DNA of 49,785 bases, taken from contig SVLK01000010.1 in the NCBI GenBank assembly GCA_015067975.1, positions 1-49,785 of the forward strand, given 5' to 3'. Position numbers and translations under genes: made by a program. The notes beneath the pieces were generated by a model, which did no database searches, was not told the origin of the DNA, and saw nothing but the letters and a program-made list of their open reading frames with translations. The stretch is from Oscillospiraceae bacterium (GTDB lineage Bacteria > Bacillota > Clostridia > Oscillospirales > Oscillospiraceae). How positions within the stretch are numbered: position 1 is the stretch's first letter; every line of letters begins with the position of its first letter. Below, piece after piece: positions 25,040 through 33,598 of the stretch.

Positions 25040-26125
25040 TTACAGCCGGAACGAGGCATCCTCCAGCCACATACCCATGACCGCGTCACAAGCGCACAGC
25101 TCCAGCAGAGCTTGCGGGGAACCGCTGACATAAACGCCGTCAAAGATGATTTCGTCGTTTTCCACCTGCTGGAGCAATCTCCGGTAGTCCTGATGGGGGT
25201 CAAATTTGCGTACAATCCGCTCGTTGTCAATGAGGAACTGCAGGCGACTGCTGAAATGCTGGCGGAAGGTATCCGCATCGGCCGTATCGGGATTGATCCA
25301 CAGCGCTGGATACTCCTTGCTGTTGATGGTGTCGCCCCAGCCGATTGCGATATTGTCAAAAGAGAGGAACAGTGTCCGGAAGGTACGGTTGCCCAGTATC
25401 GCTGCCGGAATGGTCAGAGAACTCTGCGGTGTACCGTCATCCCATTCTCGCTGAAACGCCACGACCTCCTCCAGTTTCATTTCCTCCTGAAAGCGCACAT
25501 AAGCCGTAACGCGAACGCTCTCATCCATGCGGTTCAGCGCTGTGACGGCATGGTCGCAGGTGTGGATCTCTGTCAGATATACGCCCGAAAACATTTCCCA
25601 GAACTCCCGGGAGTCCACGTTCAGCACGCCGCAGGTCAGCGTGAATTCCGGCAGACACAAATCGTGCTGACCGTAAAAAGAGCTGCTCAGTGTCTGGCGG
25701 CCGAACCCAGTGGTCTCTGCCCAGGTGCCCAGATAGCTGTACCCCGGCAGATAGAGACGGGTGATGGTGTCCATTAGCAGCTCGAATTCGGAGTTGTGGT
25801 ATTTCTCCGGATTGTCGTATTGCGGCGCGTCATATACCTGTGCGTTGATCAACGGCAGCAGCACAAACTGCAGCAGCGCCAGCAGGGCTAAGAAGCCTGC
25901 TACGACTGCCAGTGCGGTGCGGCGTGTGCGGCGGGTAATGGTGCGCTGTACGGTTTTGATGCTTTTGTCGTCTGCTTCCGGCGCTTCCGGCAGCGGCAGG
26001 GTGTCCGCCTCGGCCAGATATGCCTCAATCAGCCGCGCCTTTTCCAGTTCTTCTTCCACTGCCAGCCGTTCGTCCGGTGTGGCAGTGCCATCTTTATATC
26101 TTTGCAGCAATTCTTCAAACTTCAT
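25040..26125 (-). CDS. Membrane anti-sigma factor (Sigma_reg N/C type)
   Basis: A 361-residue protein. A cytoplasmic N-terminal helical region (1-62, starting MKFEELLQRYKDG) probably binds the sigma factor. One membrane helix spans about 70-92. A large extracytoplasmic domain follows, resembling the sigma factor regulator C-terminal family. It overlaps the 3' end of the sigma factor gene by 11 bases; the ATG at 26125 has a GGAGGA site inside the sigma gene, better than the ATG at 26131. It should hold the ECF sigma factor inactive until an envelope signal. Confidence 0.85.
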   Translation of the reverse strand: MKFEELLQRYKDGTATPDERLAVEEELEKARLIEAYLAEADTLPLPEAPEADDKSIKTVQRTITRRTRRTALAVVAGFLALLALLQFVLLPLINAQVYDAPQYDNPEKYHNSEFELLMDTITRLYLPGYSYLGTWAETTGFGRQTLSSSFYGQHDLCLPEFTLTCGVLNVDSREFWEMFSGVYLTEIHTCDHAVTALNRMDESVRVTAYVRFQEEMKLEEVVAFQREWDDGTPQSSLTIPAAILGNRTFRTLFLSFDNIAIGWGDTINSKEYPALWINPDTADADTFRQHFSSRLQFLIDNERIVRKFDPHQDYRRLLQQVENDEIIFDGVYVSGSPQALLELCACDAVMGMWLEDASFRL

Positions 26126-26606
26126 AGCCATCCTCCTCCATGATTTTGCGCATCTTTCCCCTTGCCCGGCGCAGCCGCTGCCGTACCGCCGCCGGGGAAA
26201 GCCCCAGCAGCGCCGCAAGTTCCGGTAAGGGACGGCCTGCGAAGTAATGCAGTACCACCAGTTCCCGGTCGGTGCGATCCAGCGCGCCGATGCTCCGCCA
26301 CAGTGCGGCGGATTCCTCCTTGCGCAGCAGCAAAAGTTCCGGTGTTTCTTCGTTGATTCCCTCCGGTACTGGTGCATCTGCCGTCCATTTGCGCCGCCGC
26401 GCATAGTCATAATACAGATTGCGGCACACTTTCATCAGCCAGTAAGGGAACGATGGCGCATCGTCCGGCAGCGACAGATACGCCTTGACAAAGGCATCAT
26501 GCACCAGTTCCTCTGCCAAAGACTGGTCGCGGCACAGGGACAGTATGTACAGCAGCGCTGCGCCGTAGTACTGCCGATACAGTTCGTCCAGGATATCGCT
26601 GTGCAT
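26115..26606 (-). CDS. ECF RNA polymerase sigma factor
   Basis: A 163-residue sigma-70 family protein with only regions 2 and 4. Region 2 spans about 8-75 (AEELVHDAFVKAYLSLP and FPYWLMKVCRNLYYDYARRR). Region 4 spans about 105-158 (DRTDRELVVLHYFAGR, then the HTH LGLSPAAVRQRLRRARGKM). It pairs with the membrane anti-sigma factor downstream. An AAAGGAGG site precedes the ATG. Target promoters cannot be read from the window, and no convincing autoregulatory ECF promoter stands out. Confidence 0.95.
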   Translation of the reverse strand: MHSDILDELYRQYYGAALLYILSLCRDQSLAEELVHDAFVKAYLSLPDDAPSFPYWLMKVCRNLYYDYARRRKWTADAPVPEGINEETPELLLLRKEESAALWRSIGALDRTDRELVVLHYFAGRPLPELAALLGLSPAAVRQRLRRARGKMRKIMEEDGYEV

Positions 26607-26655
26607 ACCATCCCTCCTTTCTGCCTATATAACGAATGAAACGGAAAAGTGTGAC

Positions 26656-26688
26656 AAAAACCTCCTCAAGCGGACTTGAGGAGGTTTT
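26656..26688 (-). terminator. Terminator of the glucokinase gene
   Basis: AAAACCTCCTCAAG pairs with CTTGAGGAGGTTTT around CGGA. Confidence 0.9.
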
Positions 26689-26697
26689 GGCTTGTTT

Positions 26698-27630
26698 TTA
26701 CAGAGCAGCTGCGCCGATGATACCGGCCTCGTTGCCCAAGGCGGCCGCCTTGATCACGGGGATGGCACCGTCCTTCTGACCGAAGCAATTGTTCATTACA
26801 TAGTCGCGCATGGGAGCCAAAATTCGCTCACCTTGCCGGCTGATGCCGCCACCCAGCAGGATCATCTCCGGAGCCAGCGCGTTGACAAGGTCGGTAAAGC
26901 CTGCCGCTACATACTGGCAGTACCGGTCGATGACGGCCTGCGCCGCGGCGTCCCCTTTGTCGGCGGCTTCAAATACGGCAAGGCCTGTGATCTGGTCGGG
27001 TGCAGTCCGTGCCAGCAACGAATCAGGATGCTCTGCTGCTGCCTGCCGTGCCTGACGGATCAGCGCTGTGGCGGAGGCGTACGTCTCCCAGCATCCGCGG
27101 CGGCCGCAGGTACACGGCTCACCGTCCAGCACCAGCAGCATGTGACCCAGTTCGGCGCCGGCGCTGCGCATACCGGCATAGATCTTGCCGTCAATGATAA
27201 TGCCGCCGCCCACGCCGGTGCCCAGCGTGATGAGCACCATGTTTTCGCAGCCGATGGCGGCGCCTGCCACCGTTTCAGCCAGTGCGGCACAGTTGGCGTC
27301 GTTGCTCAGTCGGACAGGGATGCCGAAGCGGCGCTGCAGTATGTCACAAACGGGCACGTCAAACCAGCCGAGGTTGTAAGCGCGGACGACTACGCCCCGC
27401 TCGCTGTCGCAGTTGCCGGGGGAGCCGATACCGATGCTTTCGCAGGCTTCTACGGCCACACCAGCCTTGGACAGCACGGCTTCTACGGCGTCGCCCATGT
27501 CGGCAATTACCTGTTCTGCCGGGCGGGATGCTCCGGTGGGGACGCTGTGGTGCGCCACGATCTCATACTTTTCATTTACCAGACCCACGGCGATGTTGGT
27601 GCCGCCCAGATCGATACCGATACGATACAT
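26698..27630 (-). CDS. glk: ROK-family glucokinase
   Basis: A 310-residue sugar kinase that makes glucose 6-phosphate or a related phosphosugar. The ATP-binding DLGGTNIAVG is at the N-terminus, the catalytic Asp lies in LSNDANCAA, and the ROK zinc-binding motif is CTCGRRGCWE preceded by ELGHM. LGTGVGGGI is the second glycine loop. Substrate is inferred from family resemblance to Gram-positive GlkA. Monocistronic, with TATAAT on the minus strand at 27669-27674. Confidence 0.9.
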   Translation of the reverse strand: MYRIGIDLGGTNIAVGLVNEKYEIVAHHSVPTGASRPAEQVIADMGDAVEAVLSKAGVAVEACESIGIGSPGNCDSERGVVVRAYNLGWFDVPVCDILQRRFGIPVRLSNDANCAALAETVAGAAIGCENMVLITLGTGVGGGIIIDGKIYAGMRSAGAELGHMLLVLDGEPCTCGRRGCWETYASATALIRQARQAAAEHPDSLLARTAPDQITGLAVFEAADKGDAAAQAVIDRYCQYVAAGFTDLVNALAPEMILLGGGISRQGERILAPMRDYVMNNCFGQKDGAIPVIKAAALGNEAGIIGAAAL

Positions 27631-27788
27631 ATACAGGCCTCTCTTTCAAGGGAAAATATTCTGCGTGTATTATAGCACTGTTGCCGTGCAAAGAAAACCC
27701 TTTTTCCTTATACGGTGCAGGAAAGCCTTGTATTTTTGCAAAAATATGTTAGTATCAGATCACTAAGAAAAAGGAGAAATTACGCTTT

Positions 27789-28409
27789 ATGGATATTTAT
27801 CTGCAGGGATTGACCATGGGCCTTGCCTATGTGGCCCCTATCGGTCTTCAGAATCTCTTTGTTATTAACACGGCGCTGACCCAGAAGCGCAGCCGCGTAT
27901 TTTTGACGGCGCTGATCGTCATCTTTTTTGATATCACCCTGGGTCTTGCCTGCTTTTTGGGCGTAGGAGCGCTGATGCAGGCGCTGCCTTGGCTGCAGAA
28001 GGTGATTCTTGCCGTGGGCAGCTTGATCGTTATCTGGATCGGCATTGGACTACTGCGTTCCAAAGCCCAAATGGATACCAGCACCAATGTGAACCTGCCC
28101 ATCTGGAAGGTGATTACCTCTGCCTGCGTGGTCACTTGGTTCAATCCGCAGGCCATCATCGACGGCACCATGATGTTGGGCGCGTTCCGCGCCAGCCTGC
28201 CTGCCGGTACGGACGCTTTCTTCATCGGCGGCTTTGCCTCGGCCAGCGTGACGTGGTTTTTGGGCATTTCGGCATTGATCTCCCTGTTCTCCGCCCGGTT
28301 TAATGATAAGATCCTCACTGTGATCAATAAAATTTGCGGCGCGGTGATCATCTTCTACGGCTGCAAGCTGCTGTGGAGTTTTGTGCAGCTGATGGGCTGG
28401 GTGGCTTAA
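27789..28409 (+). CDS. LysE/ArgO-family amino acid exporter
   Basis: A 206-residue membrane protein with six hydrophobic segments. The family start LTMGLAYVAPIGLQNLFVI and the TM4 motif TWFNPQAIIDG are clear. Members export lysine, arginine or other basic amino acids. truA begins 11 bases after its stop, so the two genes are probably cotranscribed. A promoter-like TTGTAT and TAGTAT pair lies near 27730-27757, and an AAAAGGAG site precedes the ATG. Confidence 0.9.
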   Translation: MDIYLQGLTMGLAYVAPIGLQNLFVINTALTQKRSRVFLTALIVIFFDITLGLACFLGVGALMQALPWLQKVILAVGSLIVIWIGIGLLRSKAQMDTSTNVNLPIWKVITSACVVTWFNPQAIIDGTMMLGAFRASLPAGTDAFFIGGFASASVTWFLGISALISLFSARFNDKILTVINKICGAVIIFYGCKLLWSFVQLMGWVA

Positions 28410-28420
28410 AAGAAATTGCT

Positions 28421-29158
28421 ATGGAAAAGAACTACAAACTGACCATTGCTTATGACGGCACCCGTTTCTTTGGGTGGGAGCGCCAGCCGGACAGGGAGAC
28501 GATTCAGGGAAAGCTGGAGGGCGTTCTGGAAAAGCTCAACGGCGCGCCGGTGGATGTGATCGGCGCGGGACGCACCGATGCCGGCGTCCATGCCCGTGCC
28601 ATGGTGGCCTCCGTGCGCATGGATGTAAAGGAGAACTGCGAGGAGATCCGGGACTACATGAACCGCTATCTGCCCGATGCCATCGCTGTGCGCGAGGTGA
28701 AAGAGGCGGGAGACCGCTTCCATGCTCGCTATAACGCCCTTGGAAAAACGTACCGCTATACCTGCTTTGACGGGCCGGTCAAGCCGGTGTTTGACCGCCG
28801 GTATGTCACCATGCTGGACTACCGCCCCGATGTGGAGAAAATGCGCGCTGCCGCGGCAATTTTGACTGGTGAGCACGATTTTCGCTCCTTCTGCGGCAAC
28901 CCCCGCATGAAGAAATCCACAGTGCGCATGGTGGATTCCATCGTCATTGAGCGCAATAAAGACCGCATTACTTTTACCTTCCACGGCACCGGCTTTTTGC
29001 AGAATATGGTGCGCATTTTGGTGGGCACGCTGCTGGAAGTGGGGCGTGGCTACTGGGACGTGGACTATGTGCAGACTATTTTGGACGCCAAGGATCGTAA
29101 ACAGGCAGGCCCTACCGCGCCGCCGGAAGGCCTGTGCCTGATGAAAGTAGACTACTAA
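28421..29158 (+). CDS. truA: tRNA pseudouridine synthase A
   Basis: A 245-residue enzyme that makes pseudouridine at positions 38-40 of tRNA anticodon stems. The catalytic Asp53 lies in GAGRTDAGVHA; the C-terminal FLQNMVRILVGTLLEVGRG is the other family signature. The ATG at 28421 was chosen to match the usual N-terminus (KLTIAYDGTRFFGWERQ); the frame extends into the exporter gene without a start signal. Its ribosome binding site is weak, which fits translational coupling to the exporter gene. Confidence 0.96.
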   Translation: MEKNYKLTIAYDGTRFFGWERQPDRETIQGKLEGVLEKLNGAPVDVIGAGRTDAGVHARAMVASVRMDVKENCEEIRDYMNRYLPDAIAVREVKEAGDRFHARYNALGKTYRYTCFDGPVKPVFDRRYVTMLDYRPDVEKMRAAAAILTGEHDFRSFCGNPRMKKSTVRMVDSIVIERNKDRITFTFHGTGFLQNMVRILVGTLLEVGRGYWDVDYVQTILDAKDRKQAGPTAPPEGLCLMKVDY

Positions 29159-29160
29159 AT

Positions 29161-29197
29161 AAAAAGTCGTTCTCCCTCGGGAGAACGACTTTTTATT
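29161..29197. terminator. Bidirectional terminator between truA and the cohesin gene
   Basis: AAAAAGTCGTTCTCCC and GGGAGAACGACTTTTT pair around TC. Confidence 0.93.
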
Positions 29198-30939
29198 TAC
29201 ATGTTGCGGATATCCTCCAGCAGATCGCTCAGCGACATGGTATTGACCACATCCTCGGCTTCTTTTTCTGCTGTCGTTTCCTCAGCGGCCTGTTCTTTGA
29301 TGCCTTCTTCCGCAGGGGTGTTTTCGATAAGACTTTCTTCCTCGGTGAGAGGTTCTTCCTCAGCGGGAGACTCTTCCGTAACAGGAACATCTTCCTCAGC
29401 GGGAGAGTCTGCAACGGGGGGATCTTCCTTGGTGAGCGTTTCCTCTGCGGAGGGAGCTGCTTCCTCTACAGGGAGGGTTTCCGCTGCAGGAGCTATTTCT
29501 TCAGCGCATTCCTGCGTGGAATCTTCTTCAACAGGGGCTGCTTCCTCAATAGAGGGTGCTTCCTCCATAAGAGTTTTTTCTTCTGCGGCATCATCCTCGG
29601 TCGGACTTGCGGTATCATCCGCAGCCAAACGCTCCAACAGGGGTGTTTCCTCTGTCGGCGCGGCAACGGCCAGCTCTCGCAGAGCCTTTCTGTGTCCACC
29701 GCGACGGCCAATGGCCCATGCGATGAGCCAGAGGATCACCAGCACCAGCAGCAGTGCTGCGCCGGCCACCCACCAGATCGAAACTTCGCCGATGTAGGGC
29801 AGCTCCACCAGTAAAGGCAGTTCCATCGTGGGAATTTCCGGCTCGGGCGGAGGTGTGGGTTCTACAGGATCGGCAGGTGTCAGCGTTTCAGTGACGGGCG
29901 GGATGATCTCCGGCAGTTCGCCGGCGAACAGGGGCATGCGGATCGCGTGCACCTTGTATTCCATCACGGTATCGTCTTCTGCCACACACTGCATGGTCAG
30001 CAGGTTTTCACCCTCTTTGAGCACGTTGCTGCCGATCTGCTGCACGCTCTTGGCCTTACTGTCCCGGGCTGTGCCGGACAGCTGCAGTTTGTCGGTCTCA
30101 TAGGGCAGATAGACCACATATTCTTTCACGTCGGGACTGAACGCGGGGCTCAGCGTACCGGCGGATACCTCCAGCGAGGACAGAGCCGCGTCGCTGCTGG
30201 GCACGTAGTTGGGGTCCTGCTCACGGGTGGCGTAGATGTAGTAGCGCTTGGTGGCGCCGTTTTCGGCGTAGACCGTCACGGTGACGGTGTTGGAGCCCAC
30301 CGACAGCCATGTGCCGGAAATCTCAGCCCATGCGCCGCCGTGCTCGGTGGAGTAGTCGATGCTCAGCTCGGACACGTCATAGGGGACAGTGATGCTGTAC
30401 TCGGTGGAGCCGTTGAAGCCCAGTTCCGCCTGCGAGCACCAAAGCCCGTCCAGATTGGCGTTGCCGGACAGGGGCGCGGCCACCGTGTTGCTCCACGAGG
30501 CGTAAAGACCGCTTTCCTCAGCACCGGTGGAGGCAGCACCGCTGACGCTGACGGACAGGTTTGCACCGGCTGCTGCGCCGCTGTTGACGGTGAAGTAAAG
30601 GATCAGCACCGTGGCGCTGCCGTTGATGGGACTGCTCTCGTCGGTGTTGTACATGGTGAAGTAATTGCCGGACTGGCTCATGCTCCAGTTGCTGCCCGTA
30701 TTATCGGCCATGCCGCCGAAAGTCAGAGCAGAAGAATCGTAATCCACAGAGCCTTCAATGCCCAGAATATTGCTGCCGCTGACAGTGAAGTACACTTCAA
30801 ACGAGTTACCGGCGCGCAGCGTAGAGGCGCTGGCGCTGAGCGACGCGTCGGCGGCGTGGGCCTGCACAGGCAGCAGAGAAACTACCAGCAGCAGAGCCAG
30901 CGTAAGGCAGGTGATCGTTTTTTTCATTCGTTTCATCAT
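29197..30939 (-). CDS. Membrane-anchored cohesin-domain protein with acidic cytoplasmic tail
   Basis: A 580-residue type I membrane protein. Order: signal peptide 1-29; a cohesin-like beta-sandwich about 31-155 (LRAGNSFEVYFTVSG, GIEGSVDYDSSALTF); two cadherin-like beta domains about 160-238 and 245-333 (LSSLEVSAGTLSPAFSPDV); a Pro-rich linker 335-375; a membrane helix about 388-411 followed by GRRGGHRK; then a 160-residue Glu/Pro/Ala-rich low-complexity tail ending in the helix-like LSDLLEDIRNM. It starts 16 bases after a dockerin-bearing protein gene, so the pair probably bind each other. The tail is unusual for a scaffoldin anchor and could contact cytoplasmic partners. Confidence 0.85.
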   Translation of the reverse strand: MMKRMKKTITCLTLALLLVVSLLPVQAHAADASLSASASTLRAGNSFEVYFTVSGSNILGIEGSVDYDSSALTFGGMADNTGSNWSMSQSGNYFTMYNTDESSPINGSATVLILYFTVNSGAAAGANLSVSVSGAASTGAEESGLYASWSNTVAAPLSGNANLDGLWCSQAELGFNGSTEYSITVPYDVSELSIDYSTEHGGAWAEISGTWLSVGSNTVTVTVYAENGATKRYYIYATREQDPNYVPSSDAALSSLEVSAGTLSPAFSPDVKEYVVYLPYETDKLQLSGTARDSKAKSVQQIGSNVLKEGENLLTMQCVAEDDTVMEYKVHAIRMPLFAGELPEIIPPVTETLTPADPVEPTPPPEPEIPTMELPLLVELPYIGEVSIWWVAGAALLLVLVILWLIAWAIGRRGGHRKALRELAVAAPTEETPLLERLAADDTASPTEDDAAEEKTLMEEAPSIEEAAPVEEDSTQECAEEIAPAAETLPVEEAAPSAEETLTKEDPPVADSPAEEDVPVTEESPAEEEPLTEEESLIENTPAEEGIKEQAAEETTAEKEAEDVVNTMSLSDLLEDIRNM

Positions 30940-30955
30940 GGTTTAAACGCTCCTT

Positions 30956-33388
30956 TTAGTTCGGAGTGACAGAGGTTTTCTTCAAAAGGTGGGAGTTGAT
31001 CTGTACCAGATCGGTGATGGTGATCTTTCCGTCAGCATTCACATCGGCAGCGCTGCCGTGAGCACCACCCAACTCGTTTTTCTTCAAGAGGTGAGAGTTG
31101 ATCTGCACCAGATCAGTGATGGTGATCTTTCCGTCGCCATTCACATCACCGGTGACCACGATGGTCAGCGATTGCTTGACCTCATCGCCCACCTTATATT
31201 CCACCGTCATGCCTGTGCCGACGATGTCGGTGGCGGTGGAGGTGCCGGCGTGGAGGGAGATATACTCCACAGGAACCAGATCTGCCAGTAAGTCGGCGGT
31301 GGAGGTGCCCAGCGGGATGGAGCGCAGAAACGCATCGCGGATCACAAACGAGCCAGTATCCATCTCCGGTAGAGCGACCAGCTCTTTCGCCTCATACAAG
31401 GCGGTAAAAGTGACATTTTCGCTGATAGTCATATCGGCGGTGTAACCCTCCCAGCCGGTGAAAACGTAGTAATACGTTTCATCCGAAGGACGGGTAGGCG
31501 TGTTGGGCGGTGCGGGAATAGCGCTGCCGCTGCGCAGTTCTCCGGCATAGACTGTGGAGCCGTCGAAGTTAACGAAGGTGTAGGTCAGTGCCGGTTCATA
31601 CTGGGCATAAACGGTTTGCGGGCCGGCGGTCATGATGGTGGCACTGTCCACCTGTGTGCCGCCCTCGGCAGCAGTGAACCAGCCGAGGAAAATGTAACCG
31701 GGCTTGGTGGCTGTGGGCAGCGTGCCGTAAGCCTGACCGGGCAGCAGGTCGCGGGAACTCTCTGTGCCGGTACCGCCGCAGGCGTCAAAGGTCAGCGGGT
31801 AATCGCCGTCGGACACATAGAAGTCGGACTCCAGATAGAACTGGTTGCCGGAGGGCGCGTCGGCCGTGGCGGTGAGCACCATCTTATAGGCACCTGCGCC
31901 TAGACGGCTGAAGGCCATGGGACTGTTCATGTTGGACAGGTCATAGCTCAGTGCGTTGATGCCGCTGGCTGTTACAGGGGAGAAGGCGTCTGAGCCGTTG
32001 CTGTTGAGCACGCGGGCGGTGACGGTGAGAATGGGATAGGAACAGCGCAGCGTACCGAGGAACTGATAGCTGGATTGCCCTACTTGCAGACCGTTAGCAT
32101 AGGAGGGGTAGGAAGCGCCGCTGAGCGTCCACGCACCGGTGGACTTATTCACCTGCCATGCAGCCGCTTCGGCAGCAGTCAGCACCGTGCCGCCGGCACT
32201 CATGCTGGTGGCGGAGAGATACAACTCCGTGGCTCGGTTTTTCGCTGTGTAGCGGCCGGTTTCGGTGTTCAGTTCCAGTTTCCACAATTGATTGTTGTCG
32301 GCGGTGGCTTCGTTCAGCGTAACACTGCCGTCGGCATTGCCGGTAAGGCGCAGGCCGCTGGTCACGCTGGTGATGGTATAGTAGCCACTGGCATAAAACA
32401 CCAAACGGAACTGATGACTGGTGGCGTTGGCGTCCGGCGCATTGAGTACCATGCCGCTGCCGGATACCAGCGCAGCCAACGAGGCGTTATCGCTGGGGGA
32501 AAACTGGTAAACACCTTCTACCAGAGGGGCGTCGGTGTAGCCGTAATCGGCCAGCATCTGCTGCGCCTTGGCGGGTTCGTTGATATGTAAGCGGCTGTAA
32601 ACGCCCAACTGCACATCGCTGCTGCTGCCCCAGAACCAGTCCATGGTCAAGCCGGAAATACCGTACTTTTCAGCGGTGGGGCCGGTCATCACGTTTTCGG
32701 TTTTTCCGTCGGGACGTGCAGTGTTGGGCGTGCGGGCCAGGCTGTTGGCCTGATAGATGGCGTGAATCAATTCTGCTTCCGGCTGATTGACGAACTTGCC
32801 CCCCAGTAGAGCCAGGGCCTCACCAAACAGCGTGGGGACGCTGCCCACGCCGATCTGTACACTGCGCGAATAGATGACGTTGCGCAGCGCGATGCTATAG
32901 TTACTAATGTCAAACTCGGGATAGTTTGCTTTCAACTCGGCAATGGCACCGTCATAATAGGTCTTGCGGGTGTAGGCATACTGCGCCTGCAGGAAAAAGC
33001 TGGGGTCTTCGCTGGCAATGGTCCGCCATGTGTCGTCGAAAGATGCACCGTAGGTTTCGCCGTCTGCCCAGTAGGAGGCGGCCAACCGGTCGCCCATACT
33101 CCGATAAACCGGGGCACTTTGGCACCAGGTGAAAAAGTTTTTGGGGATATTGTAGTTGCTGGCGAACTGGTACGCGCCGTACGACTTGCCGCCGGGATCG
33201 CCTTCGCCGGAGGAGATCCGTCCCGGGTCACCGGAGGCCTCGTATTTTTCGCTTAAGGAGCCCAGCATAGTGGCCTCGTAGTCATCGGCGGCGGTAGCGC
33301 CGGCCCGTAGGGCAAGCAGCCCTGCCAGCAGCGAAAATACCAGCGCCAGACACACAGCGGGCATCCAGAACTTATGTGTAAGCTTCAT
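30956..33388 (-). CDS. Secreted lysozyme-like protein with lectin-like, InlB-type repeats and dockerin
   Basis: An 810-residue secreted protein. After a signal peptide (about 1-33) comes a roughly 230-residue domain with SSGEGDPGGKSYGAYQF, a pattern I associate with lysozyme/chitosanase-fold and phage-type wall hydrolases. A ricin-like beta-trefoil region follows (about 310-410, LRLTGNADGSVTLNEA, NNQLWKLELN), then two beta-grasp InlB-type repeats (PGYIFLGWFT; VFTGWEGYTA). The C-terminus is a type I dockerin made of two nearly identical 22-residue calcium loops (DVNGDGKITITDLVQ). The next gene encodes a cohesin. The ATG at 33388 is chosen over 33400; both have weak ribosome sites. Enzyme activity is inferred. 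Confidence 0.82.
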   Translation of the reverse strand: MKLTHKFWMPAVCLALVFSLLAGLLALRAGATAADDYEATMLGSLSEKYEASGDPGRISSGEGDPGGKSYGAYQFASNYNIPKNFFTWCQSAPVYRSMGDRLAASYWADGETYGASFDDTWRTIASEDPSFFLQAQYAYTRKTYYDGAIAELKANYPEFDISNYSIALRNVIYSRSVQIGVGSVPTLFGEALALLGGKFVNQPEAELIHAIYQANSLARTPNTARPDGKTENVMTGPTAEKYGISGLTMDWFWGSSSDVQLGVYSRLHINEPAKAQQMLADYGYTDAPLVEGVYQFSPSDNASLAALVSGSGMVLNAPDANATSHQFRLVFYASGYYTITSVTSGLRLTGNADGSVTLNEATADNNQLWKLELNTETGRYTAKNRATELYLSATSMSAGGTVLTAAEAAAWQVNKSTGAWTLSGASYPSYANGLQVGQSSYQFLGTLRCSYPILTVTARVLNSNGSDAFSPVTASGINALSYDLSNMNSPMAFSRLGAGAYKMVLTATADAPSGNQFYLESDFYVSDGDYPLTFDACGGTGTESSRDLLPGQAYGTLPTATKPGYIFLGWFTAAEGGTQVDSATIMTAGPQTVYAQYEPALTYTFVNFDGSTVYAGELRSGSAIPAPPNTPTRPSDETYYYVFTGWEGYTADMTISENVTFTALYEAKELVALPEMDTGSFVIRDAFLRSIPLGTSTADLLADLVPVEYISLHAGTSTATDIVGTGMTVEYKVGDEVKQSLTIVVTGDVNGDGKITITDLVQINSHLLKKNELGGAHGSAADVNADGKITITDLVQINSHLLKKTSVTPN
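30980..31147 (-). repeat. Direct repeat encoding the duplicated dockerin loops
   Basis: Two 66-bp copies (30980-31045 and 31082-31147), 102 bases apart, differ at only a few mostly synonymous positions. The loops are more alike than in most dockerins, which suggests recent duplication or gene conversion. Confidence 0.8.
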
Positions 33389-33443
33389 AGCACCATCCAA
33401 TCTGATATGCGAACAATAGATTTACATAATTCCAATCAAAGAC

Positions 33444-33473
33444 AGTATATCACGCAAAAAACGCCTTTGTCCA
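33444..33473 (-). promoter_or_regulatory. Promoter of the dockerin/cohesin operon
   Basis: On the minus strand, TGGACA (33468-33473), an 18-base spacer and TATACT (33444-33449). The rightward DUF4015 gene has TATAAT at 33561-33566, so the 210-base gap is a divergent promoter region. Confidence 0.6.
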
Positions 33474-33598
33474 CATAAAAATGACGAAAACCCCAAAATA
33501 CAGGGAAATTTTTCGCATCGTAACCACAAGATTTAGGTGGAAATTTGTCGAAACTTCCCGTATAATAGTCCGCAGAGAAAATGCACCGAGGTGGTTTT

